Shown: positions 16,676 through 24,977 of the stretch, piece by piece
How positions within the stretch are numbered: the stretch's first letter is position 1
Layout of the letters: every line of letters begins with the position of its first letter
Assembly: GCF_052030545.1 (NCBI RefSeq)
Contig: NZ_JBPDIH010000011.1
Coordinates: 1 to 64,000, forward strand
Length of the DNA: 64,000 nucleotides
Direction: 5' to 3'
From: CANMXU01 sp052030545
Lineage (GTDB): Bacteria; Pseudomonadota; Gammaproteobacteria; Enterobacterales; Alteromonadaceae
Notes under the pieces: generated by a model
The model's input: the letters and a program-made list of their open reading frames with translations, nothing else
Told to the model about the DNA's origin: nothing
Database searches by the model: none
Made by a program: the position numbers and the translations under genes

Positions 16676-19243
16676 TTACCCTTGATAATTGAAACATTTA
16701 GTCAGGCGAATATCACTGAGTGAAGAACCAAGTTGTACTTCAAACACGCCTTTTTCTGCATGCCAATTATTGTTCTGCGTATGCCAAAAAGATAAATCGC
16801 GTTGGCTTAAGGTGATGGATATTTTTTTGCTTTCTTTAGCTTGCAAAAATACTTTCTCAAATCCTTTTAGCTCTTTAACCGGGCGTTCGACACTGGCTAC
16901 GATGTCATGCAAATAGAGCTGTACAACTTCTGCGCCTGCGACATTACTGGTATTGGTGATGGTTGCGCTCACCGTTAAGGTTTCACCTGCCGCTAGCTTA
17001 TCTGCTGAAAATTCAATATCTGAATAAATAAACTCGCTATAAGAGAGACCATGCCCAAAGACAAAGTTTGGCGCAATTTGTTGTTGTTCAAACCAGCGGT
17101 AGCCAATAAAGACTCCTTCAGAATACAAAGACTCGACTGCGTTATAATCATTTAATGCAATTGGCGCTGTATCTGCCAATTTTTTGGGTAAAGTGATCGG
17201 CATTTTTCCACTTGGGTTAACATCACCAAATAAGATATCAGCAAAGGCATTGCCCGCTTCCATACCGCCATACCAGCCCCAAACAAGCGCTTTAACCTGC
17301 TCTGCCCATGGCATTTCAACTGCCGAACCTGCCACCATTAAAACCACGGTGTTATTATTTACCGCTAATAATTTACTGATAATTTCATCTTGCGAACCAG
17401 GCAACCTCATATCTTTTCGGTCAATGGCTTCGCGATCATCACCATGGCTTAAGCCACCAATGTAGATCACCGCATCGGCGGTTTTTGCCGCCGCTAAATA
17501 TTCAGCTTCGCTGGTAAATAAATCGCCCGGTGCGTCCCAACCTAATGTGAAGTTGCCCTGACCATTGTAGTCGAGGGTAAACTGATAGATTTGCTCTGCA
17601 TTTAACTCAAGATCAAAGGTTTTTAGCTCACCATTTTCACCACTAAAATGCGCTATCTTTTTGCCATCAACAGTCAATGTAATTTCACCATCAAGGGCTA
17701 ATTTTAGCTGATGAATTCCCGACTTTAATGGCTTAATGTCTGCCGACATAGTAACAAATTCATCGTGTTGAGTTTGCGTTGCTTGGTAGTGCGCATTAAC
17801 TTGCCAATCTTCATTAAGCTGTTGGGTGCGATTCGCATCAGCAAACATCGCAAACTGCCACGCGGGTGTTCCTGTCCAATGACGGCTTGCGATATAGTCA
17901 GCAGCAATTGGCACAAGATTATTTGAACGAGCGCGCATTACGGTAATATTTGCCTTACCGGCAAGCTTGTTTTTTAAGCCTTGCAATGGCGTAATTTCAT
18001 AGGCAGATTTTACTTCTGATGAACCACCACCTTGGCCGTGTTTTTTATCCGCATTAGGACCAATAACCAATACGTTTTTCACTTGCTTGATATCAAGTGG
18101 TAGCACTTGGTCAGTATTTTTAAGTAGCACGACACCAGCGCTGGCAATATCACGTGCGATTTGGCGATGCTCATCGGTATTACGCGCACCTGCGAGGCGG
18201 TTCTCATCCATTAAACCAACACGTAATTGCAGCCTTAAAATTCGACGCACTTTATCATCAAGTACCGCCTCTGGAATTTTGCCTTGCTCTATTTGTGCTA
18301 AAAATGGCTGCGCTAAAAAGTAGTCGTTGTAATCATCTACTTTGGTGCCCATTTCTAAATCTAAACCATGCATTGCGGCATCAAACGTATTGATATCAAC
18401 ATTCCAATCGGTTAGCAGAACACCATCAAACCCCCACTCGCCTTTTAAAATATCTTTTACTAAATGTTTGCTTTGATTAGCATTAGTGCCGTAATACTGG
18501 TTATAAGCGCCCATCACACTATAAACATTGGCTTGTTTTACTGCCGCTTCAAAAGCAGGTAGATACACTTCACGCAAGGTACGCTCATCTGGCTTAGCAT
18601 TAACGCCAATGCGGTTTAATTCTTGGGTATTTAAGGCAAAGTGTTTAACGTTAGCAGCAACATCTTGATTTTGAATGGCGATAACTTCTGGCACGACCAA
18701 TTGCGCAGCGAGAAAAGGATCTTCTCCCATGTACTCAAAATTTCGACCGTATAAAGGCAAACGCGCTAAATTAACACCCGGCCCTAAAATAATATCTTTT
18801 TTGCGATCACGTGCTTCTCGGCCAAGTACAGTACCATGTAAGGTGGCAATGTTTTTATCCCAACTAGCAGCAACTGTGGTTAAATGAGGTAAATAGGTCG
18901 AGTCGTCATCCGTCCAACCTGCCGAGTCCCAGCTGTGGCGTTGTATTTGATGACGAACGCCATGAGGTCCGTCAGAAAGCCATAGCTCAGGTATGCCTAG
19001 TCGCTCAATGGCATTGACATGAAACTTACCACTGGCATGCACTAATGACACTTTTTCTTTCAGCGTCAGCTTCGCTAATAATGACTCAACTTTTTGTTCA
19101 ACACTGGCTAAACGTTGCGCTTTTGTTTGCACATAATCGCTCGATACCATTTTTTCGCTAGTGGTGTCACTCTTTTGCACACAGGCATTAACCACTAAAA
19201 CAGACAATAATGTGACTAATATTTTGCCATAACTCTTTTTCAT
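16676..19243 (-). CDS. GH3 beta-glucosidase, lipoprotein, with PA14 insert
   Basis: An 855-residue glycoside hydrolase family 3 enzyme. The N-terminus is a lipoprotein signal ending in LVVNAC (lipid-bearing Cys21). The (beta/alpha)8 domain has the sugar-binding KHFALN at 200-205 and the nucleophile Asp279 in LLTDW. A PA14 domain of about 120 residues (about 450-573) is inserted in the second catalytic domain, and a fibronectin III-like domain ends the protein. PA14 inserts in GH3 enzymes shape the substrate pocket. It should release glucose from beta-gluco-oligosaccharides at the outer surface or in the periplasm. Last gene of the MFS-GH94-gntK-CBM9-GH3 operon, after a 123-bp spacer. Confidence 0.93.
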   Translation of the reverse strand: MKKSYGKILVTLLSVLVVNACVQKSDTTSEKMVSSDYVQTKAQRLASVEQKVESLLAKLTLKEKVSLVHASGKFHVNAIERLGIPELWLSDGPHGVRHQIQRHSWDSAGWTDDDSTYLPHLTTVAASWDKNIATLHGTVLGREARDRKKDIILGPGVNLARLPLYGRNFEYMGEDPFLAAQLVVPEVIAIQNQDVAANVKHFALNTQELNRIGVNAKPDERTLREVYLPAFEAAVKQANVYSVMGAYNQYYGTNANQSKHLVKDILKGEWGFDGVLLTDWNVDINTFDAAMHGLDLEMGTKVDDYNDYFLAQPFLAQIEQGKIPEAVLDDKVRRILRLQLRVGLMDENRLAGARNTDEHRQIARDIASAGVVLLKNTDQVLPLDIKQVKNVLVIGPNADKKHGQGGGSSEVKSAYEITPLQGLKNKLAGKANITVMRARSNNLVPIAADYIASRHWTGTPAWQFAMFADANRTQQLNEDWQVNAHYQATQTQHDEFVTMSADIKPLKSGIHQLKLALDGEITLTVDGKKIAHFSGENGELKTFDLELNAEQIYQFTLDYNGQGNFTLGWDAPGDLFTSEAEYLAAAKTADAVIYIGGLSHGDDREAIDRKDMRLPGSQDEIISKLLAVNNNTVVLMVAGSAVEMPWAEQVKALVWGWYGGMEAGNAFADILFGDVNPSGKMPITLPKKLADTAPIALNDYNAVESLYSEGVFIGYRWFEQQQIAPNFVFGHGLSYSEFIYSDIEFSADKLAAGETLTVSATITNTSNVAGAEVVQLYLHDIVASVERPVKELKGFEKVFLQAKESKKISITLSQRDLSFWHTQNNNWHAEKGVFEVQLGSSLSDIRLTKCFNYQG

Positions 19244-19366
19244 TCTTTGCTACTCACTTGCTAGTACTTAGCCAGCAGATAATCAATTGCTAAACGGGTC
19301 AATAATAAGTACGCGATTACACAAATAGAGGGAGCATAAACGCAACTATTGCTAATTCACTAAGGG

Positions 19367-20119
19367 TTATTGAGTTAACACTAAGCTGTCGAACACATCG
19401 GCGGTAATAAAGCCTAAATTTTTATTGCCATTTACGGCTTTAATAAAGGTCGAACCGATAAAATTTTCGCGCTCTTTGCTGCCATCGTTATCACAATAGG
19501 CCAGCATAAAGCCTAGCTTTTTACCAAGATGTAGCTTAACGGGCAAGGCTTTGGTTGCGCTGTTATGTTGATAACTGTCGTCATAAACACGAATGGCGAC
19601 TTCCCAATAAACTTTATGCGGGCTTTGCTCGCTGCGCTGCCAGACACTGTCGATATGATCGTTTAATAAAATAAAATTATCTTTTTGTGTTGGCGTAGGC
19701 TCGCCAATATCTACAACTTGGTTATCAAGCGCAATATGATAAGCAAAGGCATTAAAATTAAATTGATGATTACCACCAGAGGCATCTTCATCAATAAAAA
19801 TTTCTAAACAGTCATCATCCCAATAAAAGTGTAGCGGATTGGCATGTTGGTCAAACAAAATATCATCACTAATTTCAGCCAACAAATACAATTGCTGTTC
19901 ATCCCAAAGCATTTTAAAACGCCCTGAAAAGTCTTCACTTGTTGGTTGGTCGCCAAGAATAAGTTGGTCAAGCGGATACCAAGGTGCTTGTTGCCAACTC
20001 GACTCGCTAACCTTGCCATCAATCACCATCGGCTCGGTTGTTTTTTTAGCTTCTAGCGCGATTGCCTGATGCGTAATGATGCTCAATACTAAGCTAATAA
20101 CGAATACTAATTGTTGCAT
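19367..20119 (-). CDS. secreted CBM9-like carbohydrate-binding protein
   Basis: A 250-residue protein with a cleavable-type signal peptide (about residues 1-22, hydrophobic core VFVISLVLSIIT, ending AIALEA). The rest looks like a single CBM9-like domain: it begins with VIDGKVSESSW, has LYLLAEISDD and the acidic strand DDDCLEIFIDED. There is no catalytic domain, so a periplasmic or surface sugar-binding role is inferred. It lies 12 bases after the gluconokinase gene in the beta-glucan operon. Confidence 0.78.
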   Translation of the reverse strand: MQQLVFVISLVLSIITHQAIALEAKKTTEPMVIDGKVSESSWQQAPWYPLDQLILGDQPTSEDFSGRFKMLWDEQQLYLLAEISDDILFDQHANPLHFYWDDDCLEIFIDEDASGGNHQFNFNAFAYHIALDNQVVDIGEPTPTQKDNFILLNDHIDSVWQRSEQSPHKVYWEVAIRVYDDSYQHNSATKALPVKLHLGKKLGFMLAYCDNDGSKERENFIGSTFIKAVNGNKNLGFITADVFDSLVLTQ

Positions 20120-20131
20120 GAAATCCCCTAA

Positions 20132-20647
20132 TTAATTAACCAGTTCATCAGTAAGTCGAACGACCTTACTACACACTTGCTGCAAGTCTCCGTCGAGTTC
20201 AATCACATGCACATCTGTCTCTTCAGGCAAAATAGTTTCCATCGCTTGAAATTGACTATCAATTAAATCAACGCCAAAAAAGTGGTTGTTGCGACTTTCC
20301 ATCTGAGTGGCAATTTTTTCCCGACTACCTGACAAATAAAAATAATGACAATTGTAGTCAAGATAACGAAACTGTTGACGATGCTCTCGCTTTAACCCTG
20401 AATAGGCCAACACTACATTGGTTCCTTGCAAGTAAAGCTTATTAAGATAACTAATAATATCGGCGATCCAAGGCGCACGCATTTCATCAGTTAATGGTTT
20501 GTTGTCTGCCATATGTGCTTTGGCAATTTCGCTATGAAAATCATCCGCTTCAACAAAATGATAATTTAGATGTTTTGCCAATAGTGACGCAACCGAAGAC
20601 TTCCCTGAACCGCTTATGCCCATAATGATAAATAAGTTAGCCATCAT
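20132..20647 (-). CDS. gntK: gluconokinase
   Basis: A 171-residue P-loop kinase of the GntK type, with Walker A GISGSGKSS at about residues 9-17, followed by the typical FVEADDFHSE and MADNKPLTDEMRAPW stretches. It phosphorylates gluconate to 6-phosphogluconate for the pentose-phosphate or Entner-Doudoroff route. Two adjacent ATG codons (20647, 20644) both fit. The start is 2 bases past the stop of the GH94 phosphorylase gene, so the two are tightly coupled. That pairing is the best clue that the phosphorylase releases gluconate. Confidence 0.93.
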   Translation of the reverse strand: MMANLFIIMGISGSGKSSVASLLAKHLNYHFVEADDFHSEIAKAHMADNKPLTDEMRAPWIADIISYLNKLYLQGTNVVLAYSGLKREHRQQFRYLDYNCHYFYLSGSREKIATQMESRNNHFFGVDLIDSQFQAMETILPEETDVHVIELDGDLQQVCSKVVRLTDELVN

Positions 20648-20649
20648 TC

Positions 20650-23040
20650 CTATCCTTGCAGCTTAACACTCAGTTGATAATGTTCACCGGCGCTTAAATC
20701 AGATAAACAATTGCCGTGAACGCGTTGCTGATTCAATGTGATTTCCATTTCGTTTAACCCTGCTACTTTTTCAATAACAAAGTTAATTGATGCACCACGG
20801 AATTGGCGAACACCGGTGAGTTTGTTCAATTTTTCAGGCAGTTTAGGCTCAACAAGTAAGCCGTTTGCACAACCTTTTAGGCCGCATAACTCTTCAACCA
20901 AACAGCGATAAATCCACGCAATGGTACCGGTATTAAATAAATGGCTTGAACGGCCAGCATGTTCAGGGAATTGATAATAAGCACCACGATAATAATTAGG
21001 CACAAACACCGGCAGTTGTCCGGTTTTTAAACACGAGTCGAGATCAGGCAACATTTTTTCAAGTAACGAAAACGCCAAGTCTGCCTGTTGATTTTGATAC
21101 AAGCTATAGATGTAAAAAACCGCGGCATGATTATAAATGGAGCCGTTTTCAGAAACGCCAGGGTGTTTTTGGGTAATACGGCCAACGTCTTCGACCATGT
21201 GAGTATAACTGGGCGCTAACATCATCGCGCCATATGGGGTAATAAGCTGCTCGCTTATTGCTTGATTCATTTGCTGACTCTGCTGTGCTGATGCAGCGCC
21301 GCTTAACATCGCCCAACTTTGTGCATTGAGGAAGATTTTACCTTGCTCATCTTTTTCGGTGCCAAATACGCGTCCATCATCGGTAATACCACGGGCAAAC
21401 CAATTGCCTTGCCATAAGTGTTTATTAACACTTTCGTTAATAGCATTGGCGGCAAAACGGTATTCAGCCAATAATGCGCTATCAGCGTCGATTTGATATT
21501 GCTCACACAAATCACACCAAGTATTTAGCGCATAGGCCGTAGCAAGCGATAACCAAGTCGACACGCCTTTGCCTTTATAGCCGACCATATTCATTGGATC
21601 GCACCAATCGCCCTGCTCAATTAAACTTAAACCACGCTCATCGGTGGCGTTTAACAGCCAGTTCAATGCCAACTCAATATGGTGTGCAAAGCTTGCGGTT
21701 TTGGCGGAATCAGCAAAGTCAATTTGTTCACTTAAAAGAGAAGTGTCATTGGTTTCAGCTAAATACGTTGCCAAACAAATCGGTAACCACACACAGTGAT
21801 CCGCATGCGGAATTTGGTTAATGTATTTTAGCTCGGCTTCGGGTGTTAACAGTATACCGTCGGGCATAGCACCGTCTTGCGTTTGCTGACTGGCCGATAA
21901 TAAGAATGCGTCACGTGTTGTTTTTGGGTTGATATAACACATGCCCATATTATCTTGCAGGTAATTTCGGGTTTGCGGGTCGGTACTTAAGCGATTGACA
22001 TCGCCGTGATAATACATTTGACGCGGTAACCAATGATTAATAAAGCTATCAAAATCATCTTTACCTGTGCCAAGCTGCAAACAGCCCTGCCCTTTATTTA
22101 AATATTGCTGGTAAGCTTTATCTGTGTCGCTTTGCTGTTGCTCGCCCAAATATCGCTGACGTAAGGTAGCAATTTCTTGTTCATCTTTAGCAGGCCCAAA
22201 CAGGAACTGATAACTTTGCTGTGCATTTACCGCTAAAGTTTCGGTAAATTGCATGACTGCCACCGGCGTCTCATAACGGGCTGAACAATTAGCTAGCTGC
22301 GCTTCTTTTAATGCATCAGGTTGATGTAAGCCACCTTCCCCTTCAAAGTGTTTTTGATTAGCATGCCAAGCAACAGGTTTATGACTGGCAACAAAAAACG
22401 TTTTATCTTTTAGTGATTGATTTTTAAAGTAATCTTCCACTTTCTGATAAGGCGTTACAGAATCTGCCACTATGGCATTAAGCTTAGGATCAAAACTGGC
22501 GGATTGATTCATCCACGACATATACCCAATCGAAAAATACGGATAAATGCTTATGGTGCGCTGATGCGCCGATAAATTTCTCACCGTAAACTGCCAACGT
22601 TCAACGACATCATTTTCAGCCAAACTGACTTTAATGGTAATCGCTAAATCAAGATGAACTATTTGCCAACTGATCACATCGTCTTGCGCACTAAAGGTAA
22701 AGCTGTCTAGCGGGATGCGCATTGGTTCATAAGGCGCAGAAAAACAGGCTTGTGTTGCTTCATCTTTAATGTAGAAAAAGCGTCCTGGGTGATGGCTAAA
22801 ATAAGCATGTTCAGGCTGAATAAACGTTTTTGCTTCAATATTAGGACCATAAGCGTACTTACTTGGCTCAGGTTGCATAAATTGACTATTGACATAACCA
22901 CGGCAATTGACTTGCATCAGCATCTTTTTGTTCCACAAAAAGCTCGCTGCTTGCGGCAGCTTTGTTGGGCTATGTAAATTTACCGTCGCACGATTATTCT
23001 GGGGCGCTAAGGTCACTAGCTGACGATCAGTCATTGACAT
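20650..23040 (-). CDS. GH94 phosphorylase, probable cellobionic acid phosphorylase
   Basis: A 796-residue protein of the glycosyltransferase-36/GH94 type. It has an N-terminal beta-sandwich, an (alpha/alpha)6 barrel with YLQDNMG, DGAMPDG, DHCVWLPI and GDWCDPMNMVG (the Asp-rich region that holds the acid catalyst in GH94), and a C-terminal beta domain. The length fits cellobiose and cellobionate phosphorylases. Remembered cellobionate phosphorylases of Xanthomonas and Saccharophagus begin with a similar stretch (LWNKKMLMQVNCRGY), and the coupled gluconokinase would use the gluconate product. The start at 23040 has AGGAAAG upstream; 40 further codons extend into the MFS gene and are rejected. 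Products would be glucose-1-phosphate plus gluconate. Confidence 0.8.
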   Translation of the reverse strand: MSMTDRQLVTLAPQNNRATVNLHSPTKLPQAASFLWNKKMLMQVNCRGYVNSQFMQPEPSKYAYGPNIEAKTFIQPEHAYFSHHPGRFFYIKDEATQACFSAPYEPMRIPLDSFTFSAQDDVISWQIVHLDLAITIKVSLAENDVVERWQFTVRNLSAHQRTISIYPYFSIGYMSWMNQSASFDPKLNAIVADSVTPYQKVEDYFKNQSLKDKTFFVASHKPVAWHANQKHFEGEGGLHQPDALKEAQLANCSARYETPVAVMQFTETLAVNAQQSYQFLFGPAKDEQEIATLRQRYLGEQQQSDTDKAYQQYLNKGQGCLQLGTGKDDFDSFINHWLPRQMYYHGDVNRLSTDPQTRNYLQDNMGMCYINPKTTRDAFLLSASQQTQDGAMPDGILLTPEAELKYINQIPHADHCVWLPICLATYLAETNDTSLLSEQIDFADSAKTASFAHHIELALNWLLNATDERGLSLIEQGDWCDPMNMVGYKGKGVSTWLSLATAYALNTWCDLCEQYQIDADSALLAEYRFAANAINESVNKHLWQGNWFARGITDDGRVFGTEKDEQGKIFLNAQSWAMLSGAASAQQSQQMNQAISEQLITPYGAMMLAPSYTHMVEDVGRITQKHPGVSENGSIYNHAAVFYIYSLYQNQQADLAFSLLEKMLPDLDSCLKTGQLPVFVPNYYRGAYYQFPEHAGRSSHLFNTGTIAWIYRCLVEELCGLKGCANGLLVEPKLPEKLNKLTGVRQFRGASINFVIEKVAGLNEMEITLNQQRVHGNCLSDLSAGEHYQLSVKLQG

Positions 23041-23056
23041 TTTATTCTTTCCTAAA

Positions 23057-24415
23057 CTAAGACGTTTGAGTTTGTTGTTCAAAAAGTTCACGCTGAATAT
23101 CTTCGACCTTGCGCTCACTGAGCGGGTAAAAATACAGCACTGGCACGGCGAGTGCCGCAAATACCGCTGGGATTAATGTCATCAATAAAACAATGCCGTT
23201 TTCTGATGCGCCCGACTGTACTTGATTGGCGACATATCCTAACGAGGCCAGTAGCCAACCAATCATAGCGCCAGCTAACGCGCCGCCCAGTTTTTGTGAA
23301 AATGCGGCGGCAGAAAATATCATTGCCGTTGCCCGTCTACCCGTTCGCCATTGAGAAAAGTCAGCGGTATCAGCATACATTGAAAAAACCAATGGCGATT
23401 TAGGGCCTAAAGCCAGACCAATTAAACCTTGTAAAAGAAACATTAAGGTAATGTTGTCGCGCGGTACAAAATAGAAGGCGATAGAAAGTAAGGTTACTGC
23501 CGACATTAACAACATTAACAAGCGACGCTTATCAATAAAGCGGGTTAGCAAAGGTGTAATGGCTGCGCCGCAGGCAAGTGACAGCATATACACTAACGAG
23601 AACTGACCGATTAAATCTTCACGGTTGGCAAAATATTTAAAATAAAAGGTGCCGACACTACCGCGAATTGAGATGGTCATCATTACAATCAAGGCTAATG
23701 AAAATAAAATTAACCAAGGCTTGTTTTGACTTAAATCTTTAAGGTCTTGCATGATAGAGCTTTGTTGATTTTGCGGCGGTGCAATACGCTCTTTTGTGCC
23801 TAAAAAAGTAATGGTAAATAATAATGCAGCAACTGCGCCATAGATCATCATGGTATATTGCCAGCCTTGAGTTTCATTACCATTGCCCAGGTAAGCAACC
23901 AACTCTGGCGTTAAATAAGCGACTAAACTCCCGCCAGAAAATGCGCCGATAAAACGAAAGCTGGTTAAGCTAGTTCGGTCTTGGCTGTTGGGTGTGATCA
24001 CGCCAAGTAATGCGCCATAAGGCACATTGATAAAGGTATAGGCTAGCATCATGAAAATGTAGGTTGCATACGCCCAAACCAACTTTCCGTCTTCGCCCAA
24101 ATCAGGCACAGTAAAGGTTAATACGCCAGCAGCAGCAATAGGTAATATGCCCCAAAGTAAATAAGGTCGAAATTTACCAAACTTAGTTTTGGTTCTATCG
24201 GCAAGCGCGCCCATCATAGGATCAGAAAAAGCGTCTATAAGCCTAGTCACTAACATCATGGTACCAACAGCAGCAGGCGACAAACCAAACACATCGGTAT
24301 AAAAAATAAAAAGGAAAACGTCGAACACCCGCCAATAAAAATTCGATGCTACATCGCCACAGGCGTAGGCAATTTTTTCTGATAATTTCAGTGAGTTTCT
24401 CAATTGGCTCTCCAT
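23057..24415 (-). CDS. GPH-family sugar:cation symporter (MFS)
   Basis: A 452-residue inner-membrane transporter with about 12 helices and the glycoside-pentoside-hexuronide pattern: KIAYACGDVASNFYW near the N-terminus and DPMMGALADRTKTKFGKFRPY after helix 2. It would carry the oligosaccharide or aldonate-capped disaccharide into the cytosol for the phosphorylase encoded 16 bases downstream. First gene of the minus-strand operon. A LacI-type operator lies 238 bases upstream of the start. Confidence 0.9.
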   Translation of the reverse strand: MESQLRNSLKLSEKIAYACGDVASNFYWRVFDVFLFIFYTDVFGLSPAAVGTMMLVTRLIDAFSDPMMGALADRTKTKFGKFRPYLLWGILPIAAAGVLTFTVPDLGEDGKLVWAYATYIFMMLAYTFINVPYGALLGVITPNSQDRTSLTSFRFIGAFSGGSLVAYLTPELVAYLGNGNETQGWQYTMMIYGAVAALLFTITFLGTKERIAPPQNQQSSIMQDLKDLSQNKPWLILFSLALIVMMTISIRGSVGTFYFKYFANREDLIGQFSLVYMLSLACGAAITPLLTRFIDKRRLLMLLMSAVTLLSIAFYFVPRDNITLMFLLQGLIGLALGPKSPLVFSMYADTADFSQWRTGRRATAMIFSAAAFSQKLGGALAGAMIGWLLASLGYVANQVQSGASENGIVLLMTLIPAVFAALAVPVLYFYPLSERKVEDIQRELFEQQTQTS

Positions 24416-24653
24416 CTTTTTTAACGTTTTAGTTAATTCTTATAAAGAGGCAACCAGAATTAACGCTTTTAATTATTGATGTTATTTACACTCTTCGCTT
24501 AAGGCTTTCCCCAAAAACGTAACCGCGAGCTAGCCTACAAAACAATTACAAATATTCTCATCTCACCAGTAAACGCTATAAACTAGGATAAGCTAGAATA
24601 TTCGCTTAATTGGACCAATAAAAATCATATTTAAAGTCGTCAACCACCATAAA

Positions 24654-24667
24654 TGTAAGCGCTTACA
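24654..24667. promoter_or_regulatory. LacI-type operator TGTAAGCGCTTACA (MFS side)
   Basis: A perfect 14-bp palindrome of the LacI/GalR class with the central CG typical of such sites. It lies on the MFS side of the divergent gap, 209 bp from the next copy, close to a whole number of helical turns. The likely reader is the LacI protein at 34367. Confidence 0.88.
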
Positions 24668-24829
24668 AATTACACTTCAATCAAGTGTTTTTCAATTAAA
24701 GTTTAGAAAAAAAACAGATATTGATCACAACAGACTGTTTTGGATGATAAATTTTTTCATGTCCTGCCGAAGTAAAAATGACATTTGTCACAACAGAATT
24801 TTGAAAAATAAAAAAATTTAAAAAAAAGG

Positions 24830-24858
24830 TTGACGAAAAAACAACCATAGCCTACCTT
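24830..24858 (+). promoter_or_regulatory. candidate sigma-70 promoter of the TonB receptor gene
   Basis: TTGACG (24830-24835), a 17-base spacer and TACCTT (24853-24858) are followed five bases later by an operator that would cover the start point. The -35 is good and the -10 is weak. Confidence 0.4.
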
Positions 24859-24862
24859 AAAA

Positions 24863-24876
24863 TGTAAGCGCTTACA
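24863..24876. promoter_or_regulatory. LacI-type operator TGTAAGCGCTTACA (TonB receptor, upstream copy)
   Basis: Perfect palindromic operator directly downstream of a candidate promoter and 102 bp before the TonB receptor start. A repressor here would block initiation. The next copy is 52 bp downstream. Confidence 0.9.
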
Positions 24877-24914
24877 TGAAGCTTTACATTAAGTGTTTTT
24901 TTTTGTAACTTTAC

Positions 24915-24928
24915 TGTAAGCGCTTACA
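24915..24928. promoter_or_regulatory. LacI-type operator TGTAAGCGCTTACA (TonB receptor, downstream copy)
   Basis: Second perfect operator before the TonB receptor gene, 49 bases before the start codon and 52 bp from the previous copy, which is about five helical turns. The same 52-bp spacing is seen before the GH1 gene. Confidence 0.9.
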
Positions 24929-24977
24929 CGATGAAATAATTATAAATAGCGTTTTCTTAAGCTCGGGGGACAAATAA

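Larger units (their letters stand above)
24416..24977. promoter_or_regulatory. divergent control region of the beta-glucoside regulon
   Basis: This 562-bp gap between the divergent MFS and TonB receptor genes contains three perfect LacI-type operators (24654, 24863, 24915) and runs of A and T. On the minus strand TTTCAA (read as TTGAAA) and ATTACA (read as TGTAAT) near 24690 and 24669 form a weak promoter whose start would fall in the 24654 operator. I see no gene in it. Confidence 0.75.

Noticed and set aside
23041..23160. Longer N-terminus for the GH94 phosphorylase
   Set aside because: The extra 40 codons lie inside the MFS gene, have no family likeness, and a good ribosome binding site sits before ATG 23040.
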